The notes: generated by a model not told the origin, from the sequence alone. Positions 22,669-34,291 are shown, numbered from the stretch's first letter. The stretch: DNA of 64,000 nt from Adiantum capillus-veneris (GCA_014529385.2 CM043945.1:90869967-90933966); one strand, 5' to 3'. Program-made: numbers and translations.

Positions 22669-23493
22669 ATGGATCACGCGACATTGTTTAAGGTAAACAT
22701 TGCACCTGCATGGAGCCAATATATCATTGTGGCTACGGACTATCTCACAAAATGGACGGAAGCCAAGGCAACACAAAAAGCAGACGCAAGAACCACTGCA
22801 CAATTTTTGTATGAGAATGTCTTTGTACGATACGGATTTCCAATAGAAATTGTCAGTGATCGAGGAACACATTTTCTTAATGAAGTCATTGAATATCTGC
22901 TAGAGGAATTCATGGTCATACATCGAAAATCTGCTCCATATCATGCACATGCAAATGGACAAGTTGAGGCCACAAATAAAACATTATGCACGGTTCTCAC
23001 TAAAATTGTATCATAGTCAAGGACAGACTGGGATCAGCAGTTACACTCAACACTATGGGCATACAGGGTAGCATACAAAACATCAATAGGAACAACACCG
23101 TACATCATGGTGTTTGGCCTAAATGCTATATTACCCATAGAGTTTTTAATTCCAACTCTAAGAGTAGCAAAACGCTTAGAATGGACAGGGCATGAGCTCT
23201 CTTCAAGAATAGATGATCTCGAAAAGCTAGATGAACTTCTCTTACGAGCTGTAGCTTCGATCTATGCTAAAAAGAGAAGACAAAAAGAATTTTTTGACAA
23301 GCATGTGCGCATGAAAGAGTTCAAAACAGGTGATTATGTACTTGTTTATACATTGAAGCAACATGCCAAGAAACTTAAAAAGCGAGGGATGGGACCCTTT
23401 GTGATTAGTGACCTATCACAAAGTGGAGCTGTCAAGCTTGCTACATTAGCAGGTGAAGAAATGCCAAATTGGATTAGTGGGGGTGTCGATTAA
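22669..23493 (+). pseudogene. Element 1 integrase core and C-terminal domain
   Basis: Integrase inserts the DNA copy. The catalytic triad can be read: D in VATDYLTKW (about 22736), D in IVSDRGTHF (about 22858) and E in NGQVEATNK (about 22963). The C-terminal domain follows (LKKRGMGPFVI, MPNWISGG). A TAG at 23014-23016 and a frameshift near 23483 break the frame. The protein joins HATLFKVNIAPAWSQ directly to YIIVATDY; in Element 2 about 155 codons, including a second zinc domain, lie between these segments, so Element 1 has a deletion. Confidence 0.83.
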
Positions 23494-23499
23494 AAAAGT

Positions 23500-24010
23500 A
23501 TCATTTGCCACTAACACAGGATATGCTTCAACAAATCCATCAAGAACAACAACGGATGAAGGAGAAATAGAGGGTACGGGAAGAAGCCCAAGCAGAAGCA
23601 AAAGAACACATTGCAAAAAGACGGCTTCTACGACAACAACAACAATGTGGACACCGTTGCGAATCAATGCCATTAGACTAAGGAATTTTGATGAAGACGC
23701 AGTGGAGCCAATAATTGCAGTCAAAGTGGGTAGCAATCAAGTTGAATCGACGGAGCTCAAGCAAATATAATGTCTTACAGATTATACAAACAGCTCAAGC
23801 GCTGGAAAGTAGTACATCATATTCGCTAAAAACATTGGGCTGGATTATATTGCATGTACGAGTACATCAATATATTTACCCACACAAGTTTTATGTGGTC
23901 GAGGATGAAAGCACACAACACCCCATGTTGTTGGGACAACCTTGGCAAAAAGAGTATAATGTGCAGATAGATTGGAATGCGGATGCGGTCAAAATTCAGC
24001 TTGCATAGGA
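23500..24010 (+). pseudogene. Element 1 second retropepsin-like domain, degenerate
   Basis: Downstream of integrase, frame 23453-23770 carries an Ala/Lys/Glu-rich link and VEPIIAVKVGSNQVE, matching the lead-in to the second protease of Element 2. Frame 23715-24008 carries the C-terminal half: HVRVHQYIYPHKFYVV, MLLGQPWQKEYNVQIDW. The LLGQPW...IDW segment is the retropepsin second-motif pattern. The DTG/DSG part is destroyed by frameshift. Its presence in both elements supports an ancestral second protease in the lineage. Confidence 0.65.
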
Positions 24011-24824
24011 ACAACAGGTGGTAGCCTTTGCTCAGCAACCCGGCAAGGACCAGATGGCAGCAACACAATCACTGGATAAAGAACCAAAAGGATGGGTGCC
24101 ACTAAAGAAAAACACGATACCCATGGCGACCAAACAGGGAACTGCCAACCATGTTCACTCCAACCATAAAACAACATCGACCGCAATCAAAAGATCAAGG
24201 TTAGCAACACGAGAAAAACAAGTATGGGTGCGGAAGGATAGAGATGACATGGCAGACAAACCACAATACAACAGAAGAAGTCAAGAGAAGCATACCCTTC
24301 AACCACAAACCAAGGGAATAAAACAGATATGGATCCCAAAGAGAATGCTCAATAACAACTTAAATGCGACTCGCATTAGGATCCCGAAACCGAAGCAACA
24401 GGAACTCCCTTCATTACAAGAAACATCGGCATACAGACACACACTACATATGAAATCGGCAAACCGATCTATGTGGGCGCCAATCAGTAGAAAAAAAATG
24501 ACAACCGCCGAAGTAGAAATAAACCTACAAAAACCTCCAAAGCAAAGCTACAAATGGAAAGCCAAAGAGACAAAGTCTATGGCCAATTCTGCCACGAAAA
24601 TTCTCTCCAAGGAGACGACTATGGCCATATCAACAATAGCGGCAAACCAAGCAACTTTTGCGAGAAAGACGATCAAACAGAGAGCGGTAGAGTTACAACT
24701 TTTACTTGCAAAGAAAATCTGCCGAGACCAAATCAACAACAAAGAGGAAACCTCGACGGCGAATGCCAATAAGCATATTGCTTATACCCTCCTCTTGCAC
24801 AACATTAATTTTTCCATGCATTGA
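24011..24824 (+). pseudogene. Element 1 basic pol tail with repeated Trp motifs
   Basis: Frame 24018-24824 (268 codons) is rich in Lys, Arg, Gln and Thr with almost no acidic clusters. Five short tryptophan motifs recur about every 25-50 residues: GWVPLKK, QVWVRKD, QIWIPKR, SMWAPISRK and YKWKAK. Element 2 has QVWVRRT, KVWIRC and LVWRPK after its second protease. The sequence between motifs is not conserved. It may bind nucleic acid; I know of no named family. Confidence 0.55.
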
Positions 24825-26815
24825 CCGAGTATGCATCATGTAGGTCCACATTACACAGCCAAGCATTAGCACAATTTTTAAACCCAGGCATGGCACATAC
24901 ACTGAGGTGATACCTTGTCGTCCGGGAGGACTCCGGCTAGGAGGGGGGGAGGCATTCTCAAATGCGGACCCAATGGAAAAAAGAGAAAAAAAAGGGCATG
25001 TTTTTCGACTATTTTAAAGGGTTGTCGTTTGATTGCAAAATATTTTGGACTAACCCAAGTACATATGCCCTTATACAGCATGAATCTACAAGTATATGGG
25101 GCCAAATGTCAAATCAAGGCCCTAGGTGTGTGTATATAAGTAAAAATAGCCATTTTTTGGACAAAATATTGAAAAAACGGAGAAATCCGGCCATAAAAAT
25201 TGCATGTGAGTGTATATAGTGTTTTGCGGTGATGTTTTTGATTTATGGGGATTTTTTGGGTTTAATTTGCTATTTTTCTTCTAATTTTACTAATTTTTGG
25301 CAAAAAAACTTCAAAAATATAAAAAGCAGGTGAAAAACGGTAGTAATGAAAAACAAAAAATATGGGGATGATCAGTGACTATAGGACAACCTATGGAACA
25401 ATGGGGGTACAATTATGTGAATGGAGCGGAAAGCGTGTTTTGGCCAGATTTTGACTGAAACGTCAAATTTCTCGTAAACTGGGAAATGGAGTCCAAATCA
25501 AGAAATTTTTGAGCCTAAACTGCATCTCGTAAGAATTTGGGAGCACATATCAAATTTCATGGAAAGTGGTTCGGGGACCCCCATTATAAGAAATTTTCAC
25601 TTCATTTTAAGCTCATTTCTACTAGTGACTTTTGAGAGAGAGCTCCTGCCACCTAGAGCGAACGAGACTTCTAGCAGCTTCTACGACGCGTACGACCACT
25701 CGACAGGCTCCAGACATGAGAGGTAGGCTCACCACCTTGAGCTTTTCGCGCATGTTTGTTGTTTTCTCGCGAAAACTAGCGTAGGGTTCACACGGGAAGA
25801 GGGAAATAGAGACCTACAGGTAGAAGTGACCACCTAACGGCTAACCCAAAAGCAATGAGACTTCATCAGCAGCTTACCCTAGCATAAGAGACCACTTTTG
25901 GATGCCCAAAGGCAGTAGAAAACCATCGAGAAAAACCCTAATTCCTAGAGCCCCGCAAGAGGCCACCAAATGGGAAATCGGCGGAAAGGCACCCAAATGC
26001 TACCAAAACTCATGGGTAGGAGCATCTCGACATACTCGACAAGTCTATATAGCCCGCATGGCCATACAGTGACCCAAAGCGGCACTAAACTTCAGAAACG
26101 GCATCAGACACACAAAGCGTCAAATAGCTCTCGCGGCCAAACCGCATGTCCGTTTGCCACCAAACTTCACGAGCGGCTTTCCTAAACCATCAACAACCAA
26201 GTCCTATGGTGGTAGACCACCACAAGTCATCAAAGACATGAAAACGCAACCACGGGTGCTTCCAGAGCAACAAAATTGTCAAATGGAGCTCCGGTGAAGC
26301 CAAAGTCGACAAAAACCATATGGCAAGGATCCCCAAGGGACCGTGAAGCAAAATTTCCTCGCCGAAAAGCACTCCAAGAGTCAGAAAATGGTTCGGAGGC
26401 TCTAAAATCCACACAGGGAGTTTCTTTCTATCAATTTGACCTTTTTGTTGAAATAATGCTTAAAAGGACTCAGGGTGACTCAGGGCAGGTACCAATAGCA
26501 CCTCCAATATAATTTTCATCAGGAGGTCTCAAGGCCAAACTGGGCACCAAACCTAACATTTCTCATCACACACAGCTTTTGGATAGCCTATACATGCTAG
26601 CCACCAAGTTAGCCTGTACATGCTAGCCACCAAGTTTCATCACATTTGGACAAAAATTGACCTCATATGCATCAAAAAACGCAAAGTTAGGGCATAGAGG
26701 CAATAATGGGCCATAGACCTACCAAAACTTGTCCAAACCACATGAAACTTGCACAATATACTCATAATCACATTGCCAAGCTATTTGTGGGGTCACAAAT
26801 GAAAAATGATGAAAT

Positions 26816-26839
26816 AGACATCCTACGCGTAGGATGTCT
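26816..26839. repeat. Element 1 palindrome, copy 5
   Basis: A perfect copy of the 24-bp palindrome, identical to the site at 11907-11930, about 15 kb away. Confidence 0.93.
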
Positions 26840-27517
26840 AAATGACCAAATTGTCCCCCAGCTAATATTTTCTAGTTCCAGATCTCTTTATGACACTTTC
26901 ATAAGCCCATATATCGTTTCAAGCTATTCCCATTACATTTGGCCCCCAACACCTCCGAAATGCACTTTTTGATGCCCAAACCCAATTCCAATCACACATT
27001 AGGAAAGTTTTGAACTCATTTTTGGGCCTTTTAAGAGTGCCACATCATCAAAGTTGTACAAAAGAAAGCAACTCGGTAGACCCCTCTAAATATTTCTCAG
27101 AACCCCATGATATGACCTATCATTGGAAAGCTTTTAAAAAATGGATTCTTAAGAGATAAGGCTGAAAAGTTTGGATGACTTCTATGAAAGTTATGCCATT
27201 TTTTTTCAATCAATCAATTTTTGTTACCGTTACGGTAATCTAAAATCACCTTTTTCTATATCTATATGAAGGCAATGTCTGATACATGCATGCTATATAT
27301 CAATAGATAGCATTTGAAGCGTAGATTCTAAATATCCAACCTCCGAAAATTTTGGATCTTATTTACAAAAAATTTGCCGATCCCCACTTTTTGAAAGCTA
27401 TTCCACATCAACAATTCTTACAAGGCCCAAAAATGAGCTCTAAATTTTCCTAATGTAGCCATGTTGCACAGGCCAAGGGCCACCAGCCTGCCAAGTTTCA
27501 CCAAAAACTGATGAAAT

Positions 27518-27541
27518 AGACATCCTACGCGTAGGATATCT
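27518..27541. repeat. Element 1 palindrome, copy 6
   Basis: The same palindrome with a single change in the right arm (GGATATCT for GGATGTCT). It lies 166 bp upstream of the ORF3 start codon. Confidence 0.92.
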
Positions 27542-27706
27542 AAATGATAAATTTTGGCCAGAATGATATTGTGAGCACATGCACAGTTTTCCAAGTTCCT
27601 TCTAAGTTTTATTTTCAATTTTCAAGTCATTTGGACAGTTAGAACTCAGTTTCTCAGCTAATATGGAAAAAACGCTAACTTCGGACTACTGAGTGCAACA
27701 GGATCC

Positions 27707-30700
27707 ATGGCAAAATCACCGGCAAAGAAGAAGAGAATGACAATAAAAGACTACTTGGAAGAAGTAGAGCCATTTGTGATCCCAGAAGGAAACTTGGCCA
27801 ACCAACAGATGGATTCAGGATGATTTGCTAGAGTCCAATGATTTGAAGATCTACCAAGGCGTGTTCAAAGATCCTGAAGGAAATGCAATAGAGCTACCCA
27901 TGATACCACGGGAGCTCAATGAGTTTGTCAGAAGCAAGATGGGAGATTACCTAGAGAAGATAGATCTCCATAACTACTTTGAAGCTTTGCCAGCAGGAAT
28001 TGACATCAAAAGAGTGTGGGAATTTGTAACCACTATCAAAGAAGATGGAGTTGCCAGAGTCACTGATCTGCAAGGCAAGCCAGACACCATGATTGTCATC
28101 ACAGAGAGGGTGGTGGCAACCGCACTAGATATCTCCAACAAGGGAGATAGTGTGACAAAGAGAAGAGATGAAGTCAAGGTGTACGCCGAAAAGAAGAACA
28201 ACTACACTTTTGAAAATATTGCAAACCCAAAAGTGGCTATCATGATCCACTCAACAACCAATACTTCCACATGTGTACAAAGCGGCCACAAAAGTACAGA
28301 ATGCCGCATGGAGCCATTGCTACCACCTTCACCTGGGCAATGCAAAAGAGCAAGCCAAAGGTGATCAATTATGCTGCTTACATCCATGAAAACCTGGTGA
28401 AGATGGGCAACAAAAATCCCACCTACATTGTACTTGGTGAGCTAATAACAAAAGTGGTTTATGGATCACTGCATGCCAAGGGAAACTAGCATGAACCACC
28501 TTCACAAAATGATTGGCTAAAGCTAAAGGAAGATAAGGAGGAAGAATCGCCCAAGGCACCCAGAGTTGCCACACGTTTAAAGCGCCGGTTTGAGACCGTG
28601 CTAGAAGATCCGCCAGAGTCGAAGAAGGGAAAGAAAGAAAGTTTACAAGTGTCGATCAAAGAGACCAAGTCATAGAAAGCGGTGCAGCTAGAAAAATTAA
28701 TGGAAAGCTTCAGAGCCGAAAGAGCCCTCAAGGATTTGAATGAGGTGTGGAAGCCATCATTAGAAGCCATGTCGGGATCGTCTCGAAGGGTGCACCGAGA
28801 TCGGTTTGAAGACTACATCAAAAATTTTGAGATCCTGGATGCTACGAGAGAAAATATCCCTAACGTCCCTTTTACTAAAGAAGAAGTGGACGAAGTATGA
28901 CGGCAACTGCTAGAAGAGCAGGAAGGCGAAGAAAGAGAGCGAAAGACCAAGGCGGACCGGGACTTCAAGAAGAAGCCACCAACTCCACCGTCAAGCCCGG
29001 AATCCAGCCCACCGCCATCACCACCTTCTCTTAGCCCTCCACAAACCCAACAAAAGGAGGATGAACAAGAAGACTCAAAGCAAGATAAGAGCCAAGAGAA
29101 AGAGCAGAAAAAAAAATATAAGCCGAACGAGGAGAAGCTAGATCCAGAAGAAAAGAATTTCAAAATAGCTGTGGGTTATTCTAGAGAAGATGCATCTATG
29201 GTAGCATTTGAGCTGGCAAGCACAAGGCCAAAAGAATAGATGCAGAGCCTTCGGTTAGTAGAACTGAAAGAGATGGCCACTGATACAGTGGACCTTCAGC
29301 CACCGACCAATGACTGGGATGTGGTGATGCACAAGCTAGCCGGGCTCAGGGCAAAATCATTGGCCATGGAGAGTGAGATTGCTAATCTCAAAAACACTGA
29401 AGTTCAGATCAAGGCTGAAGTAGACACACTACAAAGACAAAGCCAAGAGAATATGGACAAAAAAACAAAGCTGCAAGCTAGTTTGGACTCGGGATTACAA
29501 AGATGCCAGGAGATGGAACGAGAAAATCAGGCAACAGATCAAAGAGTTCAAAGAGCTGAAGAAAAATACAGGAAAATCAGCAAATCATTGACACATGCAG
29601 AGAGAGAAAGGGACAACCTGACTCTACAACTTGCTGAAGAGTCCAAAGAAGTGGAAACACTGAGGAATGCCAGGGAAAAGGTAGAGATTGAGCATGAGGC
29701 GAGCTAGGATGAGGTAATAGAGCTGAAAGATTAGATTAAAGTCAAAGATCAAACCATCCAACGGCTACGAGCATCTCCAGCCAGAGTCAGAGCTGCTAGC
29801 TCGACTCACACCACTCCAGAGACTGAGCTATATGAAGAAAAATTGAAGGATCTTCAAAAGGAGTTAACATTAGAGAAAAGGAAAAGGTTGATGCTAGCCG
29901 AGGGGTCATTGGTCATGCAAAACCGCCTAGAAGAAGAAAATCAAGCCACGAAGAATGAGATAGAAGCCATCAAGAGAAAGCTGGAGGAGGCAGAAAAGAT
30001 AAATGCAAATCTAAACGACCTCTTAGTAAACATGGGAGAGCAAGAAAAAGAGGAGAAGAAGACACTTCAGAAGCAAATAGAAGAGCTGAGAGGCCAGCAG
30101 CAAACAGAAGAACAGCAGTTTAGCACTGGGCCAGCAGCCGTGGAGGGAATTGACATAGAAAATGTGTCAGATCCCGTGGACACCAATTTGCAAGAGGACA
30201 TCCTGGTAGGACCCTCACAAGAGCCACAAGATCTGACACAAGAAGAAGAAGAGAAGCTGCAAAAGGCCATAGAAGCGGCAGTCAGAGACACAGCCAAAGA
30301 AGCATTGGAATGGGATCAGAGAGTGTTTAAGTCGATGACTATTCAGAAGATAGATGCCAGTAACCTTCGGTGTGAATGGCTACAGCCCTCTCTCCCATAT
30401 CCTCTACTAAAATATGAAGCTGCCACAATCAACAAACGAATAAAAGAGGAGCCAACAGTGCCGTTGTACAAAGCAGATATCTCCAAACCTGAAGGAGTCA
30501 AGCTGATAGTGGACTCTCAGCCCAGGTGGAGAAAGGCATGGCTGACAAAGTATCCTCAATATCTAATCCATCTGGTAGAGGCACCTAAAGTAATCAGAGA
30601 TAACCTCAGTTTATGTCCTCTACCAAGGATGAGGACATGGAAAGCCGATGAGTTGTTGCAGAGAAGCCAACCCACTTGGCTAAAATACCCGAAGTTGCCA

Positions 30701-31114
30701 GGCTCGACGACAGGTGAGAGAATAAGTGAGCAATACATAGTGAAAACCCTAACGGGCGCCATCAAATTGTACATTGGCTCGCCTGACCTATCTTGCATCA
30801 TGATGAGAAAGATATGTAAAAAACTTTTGGCAGCCTTCAAAACATTCAAACCAGACCAGGCGGCGATAGACAGTATTTTCTTGTTTCAAGATACATACAG
30901 ATGTGCATACGATCTGTCTGGTCAGCCTTCTCACGAGGTGATACATGCAATGTATCAAAGGATTATGTTTTTGCCATCTTATCACCTCCAGGCCTTTGAA
31001 GAAGCCTTCTACACCGGCTTCTTCACAATCAGCACAGACATATTCGGCCCGACGCTACTAGCTCAACATGCGAGATATGAGTCACTTCTCAAGATGAGAG
31101 AAAGCCTACACTGA
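27707..31114 (+). pseudogene. Element 1 ORF3: ~1,130-codon extra protein with coiled coil, broken
   Basis: The ATG at 27707 opens MAKSPAKKKRM, a basic, possibly nuclear-targeting start. After a frameshift near 27817 the N-terminal domain (27825-28490) follows, with EFVRSKMGDYLEKIDLHNY and RVWEFVTTIKEDG; it faintly recalls the 'putative plant transposon protein' domain of other plant elements. Proline-rich and KE-rich linkers come next (28520-29230), then a long heptad-like coiled coil (29240-30130), then a globular C-terminal domain (30300-31114) ending in LPSYHLQAFEEAFYTGF. Stops at 28487, 28674, 28898, 29237 and 29705 and a shift near 28364 inactivate it. The last 423 codons are open. It could be an env-position or accessory protein; I do not know its function. 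Confidence 0.7.
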
Positions 31115-31152
31115 AGACGTAGCTCAACAGCCATGTTGGAGACGACATGAAC

Positions 31153-31166
31153 AAGGAGGGAGGGAG
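31153..31166 (+). promoter_or_regulatory. Element 1 polypurine tract
   Basis: AAGGAGGGAGGGAG abuts the 3' LTR. This is the expected position and composition of the plus-strand primer. Confidence 0.92.
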
Positions 31167-32092
31167 TGTTAGCGGCTGGACACACCCTACGGAAAATGAC
31201 TGCTCGGCAGAGTATTATTTTTTGTAAATTATTCATTTATTGAGAAAAACTGACATTTCACCTTTGTAAATATTGGGGCTTACCGAAGTTTCTAGATTGT
31301 ATCCCATTTTTGACATTTAGATTAAGTAGATGGTAAAATTGGAACATTAGGTTTGAGATTGTAAGGTATTTATACCACTTTTTGACCTTAATGAAAAAAC
31401 CCTTTGTCATTTTAAAAAAGTTCAGTCTGTGAGTGAGCGTATTGTGTATGAGAGAGAGAGTGAGAGTTTCATCTTGACGCTACGTGCGCACCGGTGGTCG
31501 GATTGAGTGCGGAGAAGTGCAGCGTGTTGCCCCCGATGAGAGCTACGTGCCAATACCTACATTGCGAGCGTACGGTCTGGTTTTGTGAGCTCCACCCACG
31601 AGCTTCATCTGGTGATTTGGTGAGCATACGTTGTCCGTTTTTGCATTGCAGCATATCACGTGTTCGCATCGAGTAGAGCTACACATTAGGCACTTTAGTT
31701 TTCGGAAACGATGACCTGCAAATTTCGACCAGACATCCTACGGGATTTTGCACCAGGTGTTTAGGGTTAAGATTTTGGTTCATGGACCTTAGGGAGAGCG
31801 ACTTATTGATGTTAGTAGGGTCTCCTTCAAGTTCTGTGGCATTTCGAGAACGTTTGATGGGTATTTGGTTCTTGGAAGCGTTGTAGGAAACCTCCTCTTA
31901 TGCACTCTTGAAGGCTGTAGCTTAGACATTGGGTAGAGACCTCTGTAGGAATTAGTCGAGAGTCGGTTGAGTGTTGATTGACACCCTATGCTTGCTTCCA
32001 CGCGCCTGCGGATCGAGCTTCGTCCTTAGTTGACAATTCTTGTTAGGTGAGTTCTCGCTGTGCTAACGTCCGTCGCGACGTATCCGCCAACA
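31167..32092 (+). repeat. Element 1 3' LTR (926 bp)
   Basis: It begins TGTTAGCGG and ends CCGCCAACA, followed by CTCAT, the target duplication. It contains about 155-160 bp (about 31540-31698) that the 5' LTR lacks; this segment starts and ends near GAGCTAC words. Roughly 46 substitutions separate the LTRs by my count. Confidence 0.92.
31731..31744 (+). promoter_or_regulatory. Element 1 palindrome half-site in 3' LTR
   Basis: AGACATCCTACGGG: the same half-site as in the 5' LTR with one change in the last bases. Confidence 0.7.
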
Positions 32093-32954
32093 CTCATGAT
32101 GTTATGCATTGTATGAAAAACACTCAAAAAGACTCCATTTTCCTACATGAGAAATTTTCTAAATCTTCTTGTGTGCAAGGTGGCAGGTAACAAAGGCCTC
32201 TGCTGGCTTTTGTGTTCTAAAAAAACCAGATTAACGAGTCTCCATAAGAAGACCCTTACGAGAAAGCCCCCGGACTTCCTCGTTCATTTACTTGTCATCA
32301 AGCTTGAGGTAAGTTTATCATGCATGTGGTAGTTGCTCTGACCACTCCAAAGGCAAAATGGGCATAATTGCTACTCCGAAAAATTCAGGCTCATTAAGTT
32401 GCGATATCTCTTTCCATGGCTCGGATATACTATGATCCATTTGGCAGCATAGATGATTTAACCAATGCAGGGAAAAAGTGTGGCTAATTGATCTTCTCAT
32501 GATAGTAAATCCCTTGCTCATTTAGACTCAATAAGGAGGTCCACTATGGGCATCCCAAAGGTATGATGGACATCTTGGACCCTACTAATGTTTTTCATGT
32601 ACCTTGACCTTTCAATTACGGTTAATGCTACTAATTGTTCTTTAATCATAGACCTTGACCTTTCAGTTAGCAATGTTGAAATTTGGACTATCAGCTTACT
32701 CTCTCTTGAGTCAGAAAAAATGCACCAAAGGTCGATTTTTCTTGAACCTTTAGGAAACTTTAATTCCATATTCCTTACCCTCTCCTTCGGGTAAGAAAAT
32801 TCCTAAAGGTCATATAGTTCGGCATTTAGATTATCCTCTCAAAGTGGACGCCTCTCAAAAAATGTTCCAATAGTGGGTTCTCAACATTTTATCCTCTTGA
32901 AGTGGAAGCTTCTCAAAAAACTGTTGCAATAGTGGATTCTCGACAAGATTCTCA

Positions 32955-33180
32955 CTAAGATTTCTGTGGAATACTACAAGGGATGAGTCATCATTGGTTG
33001 CATGGGATAAATTGACACTGCCTTGTGTTGTGGGAGGATTGAATATTTTGAATCTAAAAGCACATGCAACAGCAAGGGAGGCTAGTCTCATCAAACATGT
33101 TTTGCATATCGATACTAATTGGACATTTTTTTTGGAAAGTGATGGATGCTTTCGTTTTTTACTCTCATGTTACTTGGTTC
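32955..33180 (+). pseudogene. L1-type LINE ORF2 fragment
   Basis: Translation reads FLWNTTRDESSLVAWDKLTLP, then VVGGLNILNLKA and SLIKHVLHI. This is the FLW...W-K...P...GGL-I pattern found between the RT domain and the C-terminal zinc knuckle in plant L1-type LINEs. The RT core upstream is not recognisable. It is unrelated in sequence to the intact LINE at 53.8-58.2 kb. Confidence 0.65.
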
Positions 33181-33556
33181 TTGTCTAGTTGGGATAAAGT
33201 TCTCATTGTTTCTCCTATCAAAACTTGTTTTTTTGTTTTAAATACTCAAAAATGTGTGGCCTCCTCTTTGGTATGACAAGGTAAAGCTAGATATACTAGG
33301 GACTCCATAGGTTGAGAACTCTATTTTTGAGTTTTGTAGTTAAACTTCAACCTGCATTGTTGCTTGGTGAAAAAACAATTATCTATGCATAAGAAATTCT
33401 ATTCTATTAGAAACCATCTCTTGTTTATCTATGAGAGACTGGATGTTAGAGAACTCTATATGCTTGCAAGACCAATGGCTTGGGCTCAAGCTATTAGAAC
33501 ATTTTGTAAATTCTCTGCATGAATTTCCTATCGATGTAACATATTATACATAAGAT

Positions 33557-33558
<2 letters not shown>

Positions 33559-33604
<46 letters not shown>
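33559..33604. repeat. GA microsatellite
   Basis: An uninterrupted (GA)n run of 46 bp. Confidence 0.95.
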
Positions 33605-33608
<4 letters not shown>

Positions 33609-34291
33609 TGTAGTTTGTCTTGTGTAGCCAAGTGCTTGTTGCATGTGGTGTTTTGGAAGGAAGAGATAGTGAGATCATGCAGATAGAGAGACAAGACATT
33701 ACTTTTGTTTGTGTGTAACAAGGTGAAGCCTCACGTAGAACTTCTAAATTAAAATGTAGAGGAAGTCAACAACTTAAACGTGAGATCAATGGTCTAAATA
33801 ATACACCATATTGTGATCATAGTCTTGTGCAAGGTAGTAAGTGCAAAGCAAGCTTTTATATCATGTCGACACAAATATGATAGGCTTTATAATACTAGGT
33901 GGTGAAAAGGATTTGTAAATATCCCAAGGGATTTGTTGAATATCAATACCTATAAAAAAATGGACATTCCCATAGTTTTCAAGAAGGAGAGAAACCTCAT
34001 GCAACAAAGTGGAAAATTTCTTTAATCTAATTGTGTTAGAAAAGATAATGTTTAGATAGTCTACATATAAAGTTCAAAACTAAAAAAGATCTAAATTTCA
34101 TGAAAAAGCTATAAATCAAAAGCTTACAAAAAAAAAACACTCTCCTTTTAATAGTTCCACAGTACCTACTGGCTTCATCACCGTCTGTGTCAAAGTTTCC
34201 CATGATGGCACAATCCATGGTGGTTCTACACTCGTCAATGTGGCGCGTACAAAAGTGACAACCCTTTGACCACTTAGAGTTAAAAGAAAGG

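Larger units (their letters stand above)
24825..27706 (+). other. Element 1 non-coding spacer between pol and ORF3
   Basis: Nearly 2.9 kb without conserved reading frame. It reads like an untranslated or promoter region for the downstream ORF. Two palindrome copies are at 26816-26839 and 27518-27541, both preceded by TGATGAAATAG and followed by AAATGA. A 28-bp-scale local duplication (ATGCTAGCCACCAAGTT) occurs at 26590-26635. Small frames at 25970-26185 and 26276-26512 show no recognisable protein. Confidence 0.65.
10609..32092 (+). mobile_element. Element 1: 21.5-kb Ty3/gypsy LTR retrotransposon (Tat/Ogre-like size), degenerate
   Basis: It is bounded by TG...CA LTRs (10609-11378 and 31167-32092) and the 5-bp target duplication CTCAT (10604-10608, 32093-32097). 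Internal order: tRNA-Asp-type primer site, 4-kb leader, gag, protease, RT, truncated RNase H, integrase, second protease-like region, basic tail, 2.9-kb spacer, extra coiled-coil ORF, polypurine tract. The RT-RNase H-integrase order places it in Ty3/gypsy. The length, primer type and extra ORF recall the Tat/Ogre and Athila groups, but I cannot assign a clade without a tree. By eye the LTRs differ at roughly 6% of aligned positions, and the coding region has many stops, frameshifts and deletions, so it is an old, non-autonomous copy. Confidence 0.93.
32098..34291. other. Relic DNA between Element 1 and the CACTA copy
   Basis: The first six bases complete the foldback arm begun at 10551. The rest has only short frames. 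A ~60-bp imperfect tandem duplication (GTGGA-GC-TCTCAAAAAA words) spans about 32840-32945. An L1 fragment lies at 32955-33180 and a GA microsatellite at 33559-33604. I see no intact gene. Confidence 0.55.

Noticed and set aside
28813-29163. Serine/glycine-rich minus-strand frame
   Set aside because: Antisense of the glutamate- and proline-rich linker of Element 1 ORF3.
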